64,000 bases of DNA from Cellulomonas sp. KH9 (GCF_900114185.1 NZ_FOSE01000001.1:335749-399748); one strand, 5' to 3'. Shown: positions 8,233-17,426, counted from the stretch's first letter. The notes: generated by a model not told the origin, from the letters alone. Translations and numbers: made by a program.

Positions 8233-9792
8233 GTGACCGGACAGGACGTCCCGCTCGACATGCCCGGCGACGGCGACGCGTCCGCGGGGGCGCGCGTGCG
8301 ACCGACCGACCCCGCCCCGGGCGCGGTCGCACCCCCCGCCGGCGACCCGGCGGCGCGCCTCGACGGGCTGCCCGTCACCCGCCGGCACGTGCGGCTCCTG
8401 CTGGGCTCCGGCGTCGGGTGGACGTTCGACGCGATGGACGTCGGGCTCATCTCCTTCGTCATCGCCCAGCTCGCCGTGGTGTGGGGCACCGACGCGACCA
8501 CGCTCGGCTGGATCGCGTCGGCCGGGTTCGTCGGGATGGCCGTGGGCGCCGCCCTGGGCGGGCTGCTCGCCGACCGCATCGGACGACGGCAGGTCTTCGC
8601 GCTGACGCTCCTCGTCTACGGCCTGGCCACGGGCGCGTCCGCGCTCGCGGGCGGGGTCGCCGTGCTCATGGCGCTGCGGTTCGTCGTCGGGCTCGGGCTG
8701 GGCGCGGAGCTGCCCGTCGCGTCCACGCTGGTCAGCGAGTTCGCGCCGCCCCGCATCCGCGGCCGGGCCGTCGTCGTCCTGGAGTCGTTCTGGGCGGTGG
8801 GCTGGATGCTCGCGGCCGTCGTCGGGTACCTCGTGGTGCCGTCGGGCGACGACGGGTGGCGGTGGGCGCTCGCACTCGGCGCGCTGCCGGCGGTGTACGC
8901 CGTGGTGGTGCGCCGCGGCCTGCCGGAGTCCGTGCGGTTCCTGCTGGCACGCGGCCGGCACGACGAGGCCGACCGGGTGGTCGCCGGCATGGAGGCGTCG
9001 CCCGCCGTGGGCCACGGCGGGCTGACGGGCGCCCAGGTGCGCGACCGGGCCGCGGCCGACGGTGCGTCGCCCGCCGGGGCCGCCCCCGGACCCGCCGTCG
9101 CACCCGCCGTCGCACCCGCCGTCGCACCCGCCCGCGAGCCCGTCGCACCTGCCGGCGAGCCCGTCGCGCCCGCCGGCCAGCCCGTCACACCCGAGGCACC
9201 GCCCCGGCTCGCGGCGCTGTGGGCGCCCGGCCTGCGGCGCCGCACCACGGCGCTGTGGGTGGTGTGGTTCGCCGTCAACTTCTCCTACTACGGCGCGTTC
9301 ATCTGGCTGCCGTCCCTGCTCGCGGCCGACGGGCACACCCTGGTGCGGTCGTTCGAGTACACGCTGATCATCACGCTGGGCCAGCTGCCCGGGTACGCGG
9401 CCGCCGCGGTGCTGGTCGAGACGTGGGGCCGGCGCCGGACCCTGGCCGCGTTCCTGGCGGGATCCGCCCTCGCCGCGGGGCTGTTCGCGGTCGCGTCGGG
9501 CGACGTGCAGATCGTCGGCGCGGGGCTGCTGCTGTCGTTCTTCAACCTCGGCGCGTGGGGCGCGCTGTACGCCGTGACCCCCGAGCTGTACCCGACCCGG
9601 GTGCGCAGCACCGGCGCCGGCTGGGCCGCGGGCATCGGGCGCACCGCGTCCGTGCTCGCACCGCTCGCCGTCCCGCAGCTGCGCGAGCTCGGCGGCACGG
9701 GGCTGCTGTTCGCGGTCTTCGCGGCCGTGTTCGTCGTCGCCGCCCTCGGGGCGCTGGCACTGCCGGAGCGCACCGGCGAGAGCCTGACGTAG
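8233..9792 (+). CDS. MFS transporter, sugar/aromatic-acid porter type
   Basis: A 519-residue permease with 12 predicted membrane helices. The N-terminal half has the MFS motif DRIGRRQVFALTLLVYGLAT after helix 2 and GLGLGAELPVASTLVSEF in helix 4; the C-terminal half has the repeat copy ETWGRRRTLAAFLAG. PESVRFLL after helix 6 is typical of the sugar-porter and NiaP/PcaK-like branch. The start is the GTG at 8233 behind AGGAGG. A soluble N-terminal tail of about 45 residues and a central loop expanded by low-complexity Ala/Pro/Val repeats (DNA 9091-9195) are unusual. Substrate unknown. Confidence 0.92.
   Translation: MTGQDVPLDMPGDGDASAGARVRPTDPAPGAVAPPAGDPAARLDGLPVTRRHVRLLLGSGVGWTFDAMDVGLISFVIAQLAVVWGTDATTLGWIASAGFVGMAVGAALGGLLADRIGRRQVFALTLLVYGLATGASALAGGVAVLMALRFVVGLGLGAELPVASTLVSEFAPPRIRGRAVVVLESFWAVGWMLAAVVGYLVVPSGDDGWRWALALGALPAVYAVVVRRGLPESVRFLLARGRHDEADRVVAGMEASPAVGHGGLTGAQVRDRAAADGASPAGAAPGPAVAPAVAPAVAPAREPVAPAGEPVAPAGQPVTPEAPPRLAALWAPGLRRRTTALWVVWFAVNFSYYGAFIWLPSLLAADGHTLVRSFEYTLIITLGQLPGYAAAAVLVETWGRRRTLAAFLAGSALAAGLFAVASGDVQIVGAGLLLSFFNLGAWGALYAVTPELYPTRVRSTGAGWAAGIGRTASVLAPLAVPQLRELGGTGLLFAVFAAVFVVAALGALALPERTGESLT
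9091..9195 (+). repeat. Two in-frame tandem repeats inside the MFS central loop
   Basis: CCCGCCGTCGCA is repeated 3.5 times (9091-9132, 12-bp unit), followed by nearly three copies of a 21-bp unit starting GAGCCCGTCGC (9136-9195). Both unit lengths are multiples of three and keep the reading frame, adding about 35 residues of Ala-Pro-Val repeats to the cytoplasmic loop between helices 6 and 7. Confidence 0.9.
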
Positions 9793-9872
9793 CGGGGGAC
9801 CGTCGCGCCCGGGGCGTCGGCACGCCGTCGCCGGCGCCCCTCCGCCGACGCCCCGGGTGGCTGGGGCACCCC

Positions 9873-10061
9873 TCAGGGGCGGTGCTTCTGCTCGTCCAGC
9901 TGGTCCTTGGCCGCGTCGACGACCTTGTCGATCTTCGCGTCCGTGCCGTCGTCCGTGCGCGACTTGAGCGCGTCGGCCGCCTTGTCGAGCGCCTGCTTGG
10001 CCTGCTCCTCGCGGCCCGACACCGCCCCGCGCGCCTTGTTCACCAGGTCGTCGATGCCCAT
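9873..10061 (-). CDS. MT0933/Rv0909-like antitoxin, orphan
   Basis: A 62-residue, highly charged helical protein starting MGIDDLVNKARGAV, with the alternating Lys/Asp/Ala pattern of the MT0933-like antitoxin family (Rv0909). Family members neutralise the adjacent Rv0910-type toxin, a SRPBCC-fold protein. No such gene is next to it here: upstream on the same strand is an acidic coiled-coil gene and downstream is the convergent MFS gene. It is therefore either an orphan antitoxin or a related stress protein of the CsbD-like style. The stop codon lies in the loop of a small hairpin (GCACC-GCCCC / GGGGTGC). Confidence 0.75.
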   Translation of the reverse strand: MGIDDLVNKARGAVSGREEQAKQALDKAADALKSRTDDGTDAKIDKVVDAAKDQLDEQKHRP

Positions 10062-10190
10062 GGGTGGTCTCCGTCCGTGCGTCCCGGCGCCGACGGGTCG
10101 GCACCCTGGTTCCAGTGTGCGTCCGCGCGCGGCGGGCGGCCCCTCGAGCGGGCGGGTGGCCCCGCCCCGGCGGCGGTACCGCCGCGGCGG

Positions 10191-10745
10191 TCAGTCGCCG
10201 CGCTCGACCCCGTCGACCGTGCCGGCGGGCGGCAGGTCGTCGCCCCCGGTCGTCATGCGGTCGACGTCCGTGCCGTCGGCCTGCTCGACGCGGGTCGCGT
10301 CGGTCACCGGCTCCTCGTCCCACTCGATGTCGTCGGGGTAGTCGGCCGGGATGTCGTCCGTGACGTCCTCGCCGGCCGTGACTGCGGTCTCCTCGACCAC
10401 GGTCCCGTCGGCGACCACGGCCGCGCCCTCGTCGTCGTCGACGCCCTCGTCGTCGGCCACGTCCTCGTCGTGCGGCACGGCCCCACCGTCGGGCGCGGAC
10501 TGCGCTGCGGCCTCGGTGAGCTCCTCGCTCAGCTCCTCCGTGCGGGCCTCGACCTCGGCGCGCTGCTGCGCGATCGCCTCGCGGATGCGGTCGGCCTGCG
10601 TGGCGAGCTCGGTGCGCACGTGCTCGACGCTCGCGTCGATCGTGGCCCGCGCCTCCGCGTCGATCCGCTCGAACTCCTGCGCGAGCGCCTGCTCCTCGGT
10701 GCGCAGCGCCGTGCGCACCCGCTCGAACTCCTCGTCCACGCCCAT
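10191..10745 (-). CDS. Acidic coiled-coil protein, unknown function
   Basis: A 184-residue protein. Residues 1-85 form a regular amphipathic helix with heptad spacing (EEFERVRTALRTEEQALAQE onward), predicted to be a coiled coil. Residues 90-184 are strongly acidic (runs such as DEDVADDEGVDDDEG) and probably disordered. There is no signal peptide or membrane segment. It is 74 nt downstream of the RecB-like nuclease/helicase gene on the same strand and could be co-transcribed with it, but there is no direct link. The family is not recognised. Confidence 0.75.
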   Translation of the reverse strand: MGVDEEFERVRTALRTEEQALAQEFERIDAEARATIDASVEHVRTELATQADRIREAIAQQRAEVEARTEELSEELTEAAAQSAPDGGAVPHDEDVADDEGVDDDEGAAVVADGTVVEETAVTAGEDVTDDIPADYPDDIEWDEEPVTDATRVEQADGTDVDRMTTGGDDLPPAGTVDGVERGD

Positions 10746-10819
10746 GGCTGCCTCCGGCTCGTCGGTCCTGACGTGCGGCGCCGCCGCACCCGGGCGTCGC
10801 GCCCGTCCCGGTGCCGACG

Positions 10820-13800
10820 CTACGTGCCCGGCGGCGGCTGCACGACCGATCGGGTGGTGAGCCCCACGAACGCGCCCAGCCGTTCGAGCGACTCGGGCTG
10901 CCGCGGCAGGGTGCGCGTGAGGTGCGTCGAGCGGACCACGAACGCCGCCCACTGACCGCGGGAGACGGCGACGTTGAGCCGGTTCCGGTCGAGCAGGAAG
11001 TCCAGGCCGCGCGGCACCTGCGCGGGTGACGACGCGGCGGTCGTCACGATCACGACGGGCGCCTCCTGCCCCTGGAACCGGTCGACCGTGCCGACGCGGG
11101 TGTCCGTGAAGCCGGCCGCGTCGAGCCGCTGCCGCACCGTCCACACCTGCGCGTTGTACGCGGCGACCACCAGGACGTCGGCGGGCGTCAGCGGACGGGC
11201 GGGCTCGGCGGCGTCGGGGTCGCGCCACGTGCGCCCCACGAGGTCGGCGACGAACCGCACCACCACGTCGGCCTCCTGCGGGGACGCGACGGCGTTGCCC
11301 TCGTGCTCGACCAGCACCCCGTGGACCCCGGCCGGTACCCCGTCGAGCGACCGTCGTGCCGCGCGCGGCGCCGACACGAGGCGCCCCTCGTACGCGAGCG
11401 TCGAGACCGCCGCGCACAGCTCGGGGTGCATCCGGTACGTCACGGGCAGGAAGTACCCGAGGTCGGCCGGCAGCGTGTCGTGCCCGTCGGTGAGCCAGCC
11501 CAGCGCGCTGCGGTCCACCGGCTCGGGGTGGGTGCCCTGGCTGACCTGCGGCAGCTGCTGCGGGTCGCCCAGCAGCAGCAGGTTGCGGGCGGCACCGGCG
11601 ACGGCGAACGTGGTCGCCAGCGCGAACTGCCCCGCCTCGTCGACCACCAGCAGGTCGAGCGGCTCGGCGGGGAGCCGCTTGGCGCTGACCAGGTCCCAGG
11701 CCGTGCCGCCGAGCACCGCACCGGCACCCCCGCGGCCACCGGGGTGCGCGGCCCAGAACGCGCGGAACCCCGCGTCGGGCACCCACGTCCACGGTGCGTC
11801 CGGGTCGGCGGTGCGGGCGTCGGACGAGCCCGGCGCCTTCTTGGCGATCGCGTCGCGCGGGACGCCGGCCGCGGCGACGCCGCGCAGCATGTTCTCGACC
11901 ACCGCGTGCGACTGCGCGACGACACCGATCCGCCACCCCCGGGCGACCAGCGCCGCGACCACCCGCGCACCGGTGTACGTCTTGCCGGTCCCGGGCGGGC
12001 CCTGGACCGCGAGGTACGAGTCGTCGAGGTCCGTCACGGCGCGCGTCAGCACGTCGACCAGGTCGCCGTCGACCTGCGCGACCGGGGGCAGCGGGCGGCC
12101 CGAGCGGGTCCGCGGCGGCGTGCGCCGGGCCAGGTCCAGCACGGCGGCGCGGGGGAGCGGCAGGTCGGTGGCGTCCTGCGGCACCCCCTGCACGGTGTCG
12201 AGCACCTGCTGCGCGAGCCCACGGATCGCCTCGCGCAGCGGTCCGGTCCCGATCGGCCCGGACGGCGCCAGGGCCATGGGCAGCTCCGCGAACGCGGCGG
12301 ATCCCCGCGGGCGCGTCTCCTCGACCAGCAGCACGTCCCGCACGGCCGAGCCCTCGGGGCGTGCCGTCACGTCCAGCACGGTCATGCGCTCGCACCAGCC
12401 GCGCGGCGCGTCCACGGTCCGCCTGACGCACTCGGGCAGCGGCGGCTCGTACAGGCCGACGGCCTGTGCACCGGGCCGCAGGTCGCTGCCCGGCTCGAGC
12501 CGCCCGGTCATGCGCAGCACGCGACGCTCGACCTGCTTGCCCGCCGGCAGGTGCCAGTCGGTGACGACCTCGACGGCGCCGGGGCGGTCCGCGAGCAGCA
12601 CGTTGCGCCGCTCCGTCCAGTCCGAGGGGTGCGCGCCGAGCCGGTCGAAGTGCCCCCACCAGTAGGGCTTGTCCTCACGCTGGTGGTACCGCAGGGCCGC
12701 GCCGACGAGCGCGACGGCCTGGCGCGCGGGGGAGCGGACGACACCCTCGGCCGGCCCCGGGCCGGCGACCGCGAGCAGCGCGTCCTCCAGCGGGTCGGGC
12801 GCGGCGAGCTCGGCCGCGCGGGCCTCGGCCGTCGGGTCGAGGACGACGGGCCGCGACGGCGCGACCCCCTGCTCGGCCAGCCGCGCCAGCAGCCAGTCCC
12901 GCAGCCCCAGCGTGGAGTCGCAGTCGTAGTGGTTGTAGACCTCGATGGCCTTGATGCGGTCGGTCCAGTCGTCCAGGCGGCCGGCGTCGCGCGCGGCGAC
13001 CGCCTCGGCGTACTCGACGATCGAGTCCGCCGCGTTCGTGACGCCGTCCCCGCGGCCCGTCGCCATGTACAGCGGCTCGAGCTTCTTCAGCGAGTACGAG
13101 CGCTGCCCCGTCCGCACGCCCGCCTTCACCGCGGCGTACAGGTCGACCAGCAGGCCCTCGCGCAGCAGCGCGTCGACCTGCGCCTCGCCCTCGCCGTGGC
13201 GCGCGGCCAGGCGCCGCAGCGTCGACTTCTCGTACGCCGCGTAGTGGTAGACGTGCATGCCGGGGAACCGGGTGCGGCGCTCCGCGAGGTACGCCAGGAA
13301 GTCGCGCAGCGCGACGCGCTCGGCTGCGCGGTCGTGCGCCCAGAACGCGACGAAGGGCGCCTCCGCGCCCGGCTCCGGCGGGTTCTCCACCACGCCGAAC
13401 AGGTACTCCAGCCCCCACGCGTCGGGCTCACCGGCCATCGCCGCGTCGTACCAGAGCGGGTCGCCCTCGAAGTCGAAGAAGATGTCGCCCGGGTCCGGCG
13501 GCGGCAGCAGCGCCGCCACTGCCTGCGGGTCGGTGACCTGGTACGGCACGTCTGTGGGGTGCGCCGGGTCGGGGTTGCGCGCCTCGAGCTCGAGCTGCAG
13601 GCGCGCCTGCAGCCGGGCCCGCGCGACGGCGGCCGGGCTGAGCCCCTCGACCTCCAGGCCGTCGGGCGCCGTGGCCAGCGCCTCGACGGTCGCGATGCCG
13701 ACCGTGGCCAGCGCCGCCCGCTGCCGCTCGTACACCCCGGCCACCAGGGCGACGTCCCGCCGCACCTCGAGCTCGTGGGTGCACAGCGAGCACCGCCCGC

Positions 13801-14479
13801 ACGCGGCCCAGCGCCCGTCGCCCCACACCACCGGACCCTGCTCGGCGCGGTGCGCGTCCAGCACGTCCTGCAGCCGGGCGCGCCGGTCCAGGTACACGGG
13901 CACCAGGTCGGCCACGGCGTGCCGCGTGACGGCGCCGTCGCCGAGCGCCAGCTGGACCTCGCGCGCCACCGGCAGGCCCGCCCGGGTCAGCTGGTCCGCG
14001 TACGCCGCGACCTGCAGCAGCGCGGTCGGCTGCGCGTTGCGGGCCAGCTTGGCGTCGCGCACGGACCAGGCGCCGTCCTCGTCCCGCACGACGAAGTCCG
14101 CGCGGCCCACGAACCTGCCGTCGAAGAACGCGGCCTGGTGCACCACGTCCGCGGTGCCCAGCAGGTCCAGGGTCGCGGCCTGCGCCGCCTCGAGGTGCGC
14201 CCGCGACCGGGGGTCGCCCGTGCCCGGCACCTGGGCCAGACCACCCCGTGCCCCGGGCCGCCACACCCCGTACCGGTGCACCAGCGAGCGCAGCACCCGC
14301 TGCTCGTGCTCGTCGCCCAGGTGCGCGACGCGCGCGAGCACGACGTCCGCGTCGGGGGTGACCGCGGCGGCGCGGCCCAGGTGGGCGTCGAGCGCCCGGA
14401 GCACCGCGTACTCGCAGGCCGCGGCGGCGGTCAGGTCGCTCGCGGAGTACGTCAGGGTGCCGTCGTCGAGCAGGATCAC
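10820..14479 (-). CDS. TM0106-type RecB-like nuclease / RNase H-like / SF1 helicase
   Basis: A 1219-residue three-part protein. The N-terminal quarter is a Cas4/RecB-like PD-(D/E)XK nuclease (FVVRDEDGAWSVRDAKLAR near 130-148) with C22 in AAACEY and the triad CGRCSLC, the usual four-cysteine Fe-S arrangement. Next is a DEDD/RNase_H_2-like domain: IFFDFEGDP, YEKSTLRRL and NHYDCDSTLGL hold the acidic residues. The C-terminal third is a superfamily 1 helicase with Walker A GPPGTGKTYTGAR (about 828), motif II VVDEAGQF, LLLGDPQQLPQV and the late motif TVDRFQGQEAPVVIV. The architecture matches the TM0106 family. It presumably degrades or remodels DNA or R-loops; its biological role is unestablished. 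It is preceded by a divergent CBS gene. Confidence 0.93.
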   Translation of the reverse strand: MILLDDGTLTYSASDLTAAAACEYAVLRALDAHLGRAAAVTPDADVVLARVAHLGDEHEQRVLRSLVHRYGVWRPGARGGLAQVPGTGDPRSRAHLEAAQAATLDLLGTADVVHQAAFFDGRFVGRADFVVRDEDGAWSVRDAKLARNAQPTALLQVAAYADQLTRAGLPVAREVQLALGDGAVTRHAVADLVPVYLDRRARLQDVLDAHRAEQGPVVWGDGRWAACGRCSLCTHELEVRRDVALVAGVYERQRAALATVGIATVEALATAPDGLEVEGLSPAAVARARLQARLQLELEARNPDPAHPTDVPYQVTDPQAVAALLPPPDPGDIFFDFEGDPLWYDAAMAGEPDAWGLEYLFGVVENPPEPGAEAPFVAFWAHDRAAERVALRDFLAYLAERRTRFPGMHVYHYAAYEKSTLRRLAARHGEGEAQVDALLREGLLVDLYAAVKAGVRTGQRSYSLKKLEPLYMATGRGDGVTNAADSIVEYAEAVAARDAGRLDDWTDRIKAIEVYNHYDCDSTLGLRDWLLARLAEQGVAPSRPVVLDPTAEARAAELAAPDPLEDALLAVAGPGPAEGVVRSPARQAVALVGAALRYHQREDKPYWWGHFDRLGAHPSDWTERRNVLLADRPGAVEVVTDWHLPAGKQVERRVLRMTGRLEPGSDLRPGAQAVGLYEPPLPECVRRTVDAPRGWCERMTVLDVTARPEGSAVRDVLLVEETRPRGSAAFAELPMALAPSGPIGTGPLREAIRGLAQQVLDTVQGVPQDATDLPLPRAAVLDLARRTPPRTRSGRPLPPVAQVDGDLVDVLTRAVTDLDDSYLAVQGPPGTGKTYTGARVVAALVARGWRIGVVAQSHAVVENMLRGVAAAGVPRDAIAKKAPGSSDARTADPDAPWTWVPDAGFRAFWAAHPGGRGGAGAVLGGTAWDLVSAKRLPAEPLDLLVVDEAGQFALATTFAVAGAARNLLLLGDPQQLPQVSQGTHPEPVDRSALGWLTDGHDTLPADLGYFLPVTYRMHPELCAAVSTLAYEGRLVSAPRAARRSLDGVPAGVHGVLVEHEGNAVASPQEADVVVRFVADLVGRTWRDPDAAEPARPLTPADVLVVAAYNAQVWTVRQRLDAAGFTDTRVGTVDRFQGQEAPVVIVTTAASSPAQVPRGLDFLLDRNRLNVAVSRGQWAAFVVRSTHLTRTLPRQPESLERLGAFVGLTTRSVVQPPPGT

Positions 14480-14633
14480 ACCGGCAGGCTACGGCCGACC
14501 CCCGACACCTCGGCCGACCCGTGCCCGCGGTGCGGCGGCGGCTCCCTCGGGATGCGGACCGGCGCACCGTCCCCGACGGTGGTGTCCCGGCGGCGCCCCC
14601 GCGTCGCCGCACCCCCAGCACAGGAGGACGCAC

Positions 14634-15050
14634 ATGACCCGCACGGTCTCCGAGCTCATGACGCCCCACCCGACGGTCGTCGAGGTCACCGACACGCTGC
14701 ACGCGGTCGCGCAGACCATGGCGACGCAGGACGTCGGGTCGCTCGTGGTGGCGCAGGACGGCACGGTCGTCGGCATCGTCACCGACCGCGACCTCGTCGT
14801 CCGCGGCCTGGCGGAGGGCCTCGGCCTGGACGTCCCCGTCGGCCGGATCGCGACGGGCGACCCGCTGACCGTGGCCCCGGACGACGACCTGCGCGACGTC
14901 GTGCGCATCATGCGCGAGCAGGCGGTCCGGCGCGTCCCGGTCGTCGAGGGCGGGCAGGCCGTCGGGGTCCTCAGCATCGGGGACCTGGCCGCCGAGCTCG
15001 ACCCCACGTCGGCGCTCGCGGACATCTCCGAGGCACCGGCCAACGACTGA
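14634..15050 (+). CDS. Tandem CBS-domain protein
   Basis: A 138-residue protein made only of two CBS domains (about 5-60 and 70-128): [20 protein letters not shown] with [20 protein letters not shown], then [20 protein letters not shown] with [20 protein letters not shown]. Such Bateman modules bind adenine nucleotides and act as stand-alone sensors, often of energy status or hypoxia in actinobacteria. ATG 14634 is behind AGGAGG. It is monocistronic, divergent from the nuclease/helicase gene, and followed by a hairpin. The partner protein is unknown. Confidence 0.92.
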   Translation: MTRTVSELMTPHPTVVEVTDTLHAVAQTMATQDVGSLVVAQDGTVVGIVTDRDLVVRGLAEGLGLDVPVGRIATGDPLTVAPDDDLRDVVRIMREQAVRRVPVVEGGQAVGVLSIGDLAAELDPTSALADISEAPAND

Positions 15051-15069
15051 GACGCGGCCCGCGCGGCCC

Positions 15070-15097
15070 GGCGGCCACCCCACCCGGGGCGGCCGCC
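15070..15097 (+). terminator. Candidate terminator after the CBS gene
   Basis: GGCGGCC (15070-15076) pairs with GGCCGCC (15091-15097) around a CCCC/GGGG-containing loop, 20 nt past the stop codon. It is GC-only with no T-run. Confidence 0.4.
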
Positions 15098-15207
15098 GCC
15101 GCGCTGCCCACGGCCCGCCCCGTACGGCCCGCGGGTCGGCTCCCACGAGCGGGTGGGACGGCCCCGCTCCGGATGCCGGTCCGCGTCGTCACTACCACCA
15201 TGGACGC

Positions 15208-16095
15208 ATGGCTGACCAGACCACACCCCAGGACCCGACCACCCAGCACCCCGACCCGGACACGCAGACGGCCGAGCAGATCGAGCACCCGGGGCGGACC
15301 GAGGACATGCGCAAGGAGCCCGACCACGGCGAGGAGTCGTACCGCGGCTCCGGGCGCCTGGAGGGGCGTCGTGCGCTCATCACCGGCGGTGACTCCGGCA
15401 TCGGCCGCGCCGTGGCCATCGCCTTCGCCCGTGAGGGCGCCGACGTCGCGATCTCCTACCTCCCCGAGGAGGAGGAGGACGCCCGCGTCACGCTCGCCTG
15501 GATCGAGAAGGCCGGCCGCAAGGGCCTGCTGCTGCCCGGCGACATCCGTGACGAGGCGCTCGCGCGGTCCCTGCCGGACCGCGCCGCGCAGGAGCTCGGC
15601 GGGCTCGACGTGCTCGTCAACAACGCCGCGTACCAGATGGCGCAGTCCGGGCTGGCGGACATCACGACCGAGCAGCTGGACCGCGTGCTGAAGACCAACG
15701 TCTACGCGATGTTCTGGATCACGCAGGCCGCGCTGCCGCACCTGAGCAGCGGGGCCTCGATCATCAACACCTCGTCGATCCAGGCGTTCGACCCCAGCCC
15801 CGGCCTGCTGGACTACGCGTCCACCAAGGCCGCGATCTACAACTTCACGATGGGCCTGGCGCAGCAGCTCGCGGAGGACGGCATCCGCGTCAACGCCGTG
15901 TGCCCCGGCCCCATCTGGACCCCGCTGATCCCCGCGACGATGAACGCGGAGAAGGTGGAGAGCTTCGGCGCCGACACCCCGCTGGGCCGGGCCGGGCAGC
16001 CGGCCGAGCTGGCGCCCGCCTACGTGTTCCTCGCGTCGCAGGAGTCGTCGTACGTCACCGGCGACCGCATCCTGGTGACCGGCGGGCGGTCCTGA
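15208..16095 (+). CDS. SDR-family oxidoreductase, YghA/YhxD-like
   Basis: A 295-residue short-chain dehydrogenase. After a 50-residue hydrophilic leader rich in Gln, Pro and Asp comes the cofactor motif TGGDSGIG (59-66), NNAA (138-141), and the catalytic Ser190-Tyr203-Lys207 set in NTSSIQAF and YASTK. The leader plus EEEDAR after strand 3 is typical of the YghA/YhxD/YdaD stress-associated subgroup, which reduces aldehydes or ketones with NADP(H). No ribosome-binding site is visible. The stop TGA overlaps the ATG of the next gene by one nucleotide, so the two form an operon. Confidence 0.93.
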   Translation: MADQTTPQDPTTQHPDPDTQTAEQIEHPGRTEDMRKEPDHGEESYRGSGRLEGRRALITGGDSGIGRAVAIAFAREGADVAISYLPEEEEDARVTLAWIEKAGRKGLLLPGDIRDEALARSLPDRAAQELGGLDVLVNNAAYQMAQSGLADITTEQLDRVLKTNVYAMFWITQAALPHLSSGASIINTSSIQAFDPSPGLLDYASTKAAIYNFTMGLAQQLAEDGIRVNAVCPGPIWTPLIPATMNAEKVESFGADTPLGRAGQPAELAPAYVFLASQESSYVTGDRILVTGGRS

Positions 16096-16754
16096 TGCGC
16101 GTCGTCGTCGTGGGCGGCCACGGCAAGGTGGCGCGTCTGCTGGCCCCGCTGCTGGTCGCCCGCGGCGACGACGTCGTCCCGCTGGTGCGCCGTCCGGAGC
16201 ACGCGGACGAGCTGGCCGCGGTGGGTGCGCAGCCCGCGCTGCTGGACATCGAGGCGGCCGACGCGGACGACTTCGCCGCCGTGCTGGCCGGCGCGGACGC
16301 CGTGGTGTTCGCGGCCGGTGCCGGCGCCGACGGGCGCGCGGACCGCAAGCGCACCGTCGACCTCGAGGGGTCGCTGAAGTCGCAGGAGGGCGCCCGCCGC
16401 GCGGGCGTCCGGCGGTTCGTGCAGGTCTCCGCGATCGGTGTCGACGAGCCCATCACCGACGACATGCAGGCCGTCTGGGCGGCGTACGTGGTGGCCAAGC
16501 GCGACGCCGACGAGGCGCTGCGCGACTCGGGCCTCGACTGGACGATCCTGCGGCCCGGCGGCCTGACCGACGACCCCGGCACCGGCCGGGTGCGGCTGGC
16601 CGACAGCGTGCCGCGCGGGGAGGTCCCGCGCGCCGACGTCGCCGCCGTGGTGGCCGCCGTGCTGGCCGACCCCGCGAGCGTCGGGCACCAGTGGGAGCTG
16701 GTCGGCGGGGACACCCCGATCGCGGACGCGCTCGCGGCGGCCGCGGGGTCCTGA
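16095..16754 (+). CDS. NAD(P)-binding atypical SDR, NmrA/YwnB-like
   Basis: A 219-residue protein with a Rossmann motif at the start (VVVGGHGKVARLL) and the sequence KRDADEALRDSGLDWTILRP characteristic of atypical SDRs of the YwnB/NmrA/SDR_a5 group, which act as redox sensors or as isomerase/reductase-like proteins. The Tyr-x3-Lys pair is represented by YVVAK. Its ATG overlaps the SDR stop as TGATG. The gene ends 3 nt before the convergent methyltransferase gene; both stop codons lie in the palindrome CCTGA-GCG-TCAGG. Confidence 0.9.
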   Translation: MRVVVVGGHGKVARLLAPLLVARGDDVVPLVRRPEHADELAAVGAQPALLDIEAADADDFAAVLAGADAVVFAAGAGADGRADRKRTVDLEGSLKSQEGARRAGVRRFVQVSAIGVDEPITDDMQAVWAAYVVAKRDADEALRDSGLDWTILRPGGLTDDPGTGRVRLADSVPRGEVPRADVAAVVAAVLADPASVGHQWELVGGDTPIADALAAAAGS

Positions 16755-16757
16755 GCG

Positions 16758-17426
16758 TCAGGCGGACGGGCGTTCCCCCACCAGCACGTGGTGGGGGTGC
16801 ACCCGTCCGGCGTCCAGCCGGGTGGCGGTGACGGTCAGGCCCGCGTCGCGCAGCCACCCCGCGACGACGTCGGGCGGGACGAAGGTGAACGTCGCCGACC
16901 CCTCGGTGATCCGCAGGACCCGCACGGACACGGTCTCCTGCCACCGGTTCCAGCGCACCTTCCAGCGCGGTGCGGTACCCATCTCCTTGACGACGAGCCG
17001 CCCGCCCGGCGCCACCTGCTCGGCCGCGGCCAGCAGCAGGCGGCGCTGGGCGTCGGCGGGCAGCAGGTACAGCACGTCCACCACCACGACCGCCGCCCAC
17101 GGCCCGGGGGGCACGGCGCCGTCGGGTGCGACCGCCAGCTCCAGGTTGGCCACGCGTCCCGCGGCACCCGCACCGACCGCGACCTTGTCCGCGTCGATGT
17201 CGACCCCGACCACGCGGCGCCCCGGGCCGGCGAGCGCGGCGTAGGCGCTGAACAGGCCGTGGCCGCAGCCGATCTCCAGCACGGGCCCGGCGTCGGGCAG
17301 CAGGGTGGCCAGCCGGCGGAACGGTGCGCTCCACCAGCGCACGTGCACGTGCGCCCGCTCCTGCCACGGCGCGTCGCGGTACAGCGCGAGCGCGCGGCGC
17401 CCCGCGGCGTCGGGCGCGCGCGTCAC
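16758..17426 (-). CDS. Class I SAM-dependent methyltransferase
   Basis: A 222-residue methyltransferase with the SAM-binding motif VLEIGCGHGLFSAY (about 45-58), acidic VVGVDIDADKV after strand 2, and VVVVDVLYLLPAD at strand 4. It starts with GTG 17426, overlapping the stop of the deacetylase gene by GTGA. It is the last gene of the four-gene glycosyltransferase operon, so a lipid-linked or saccharide acceptor is plausible, but the acceptor is not identifiable from sequence. Confidence 0.88.
   Translation of the reverse strand: MTRAPDAAGRRALALYRDAPWQERAHVHVRWWSAPFRRLATLLPDAGPVLEIGCGHGLFSAYAALAGPGRRVVGVDIDADKVAVGAGAAGRVANLELAVAPDGAVPPGPWAAVVVVDVLYLLPADAQRRLLLAAAEQVAPGGRLVVKEMGTAPRWKVRWNRWQETVSVRVLRITEGSATFTFVPPDVVAGWLRDAGLTVTATRLDAGRVHPHHVLVGERPSA

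Noticed and set aside
11303..15691. A plus-strand open frame of about 1460 codons antisense to the nuclease/helicase gene
   Set aside because: The opposite strand encodes conserved nuclease and helicase motifs; this frame has no recognisable domain and runs through the CBS gene in the wrong frame.
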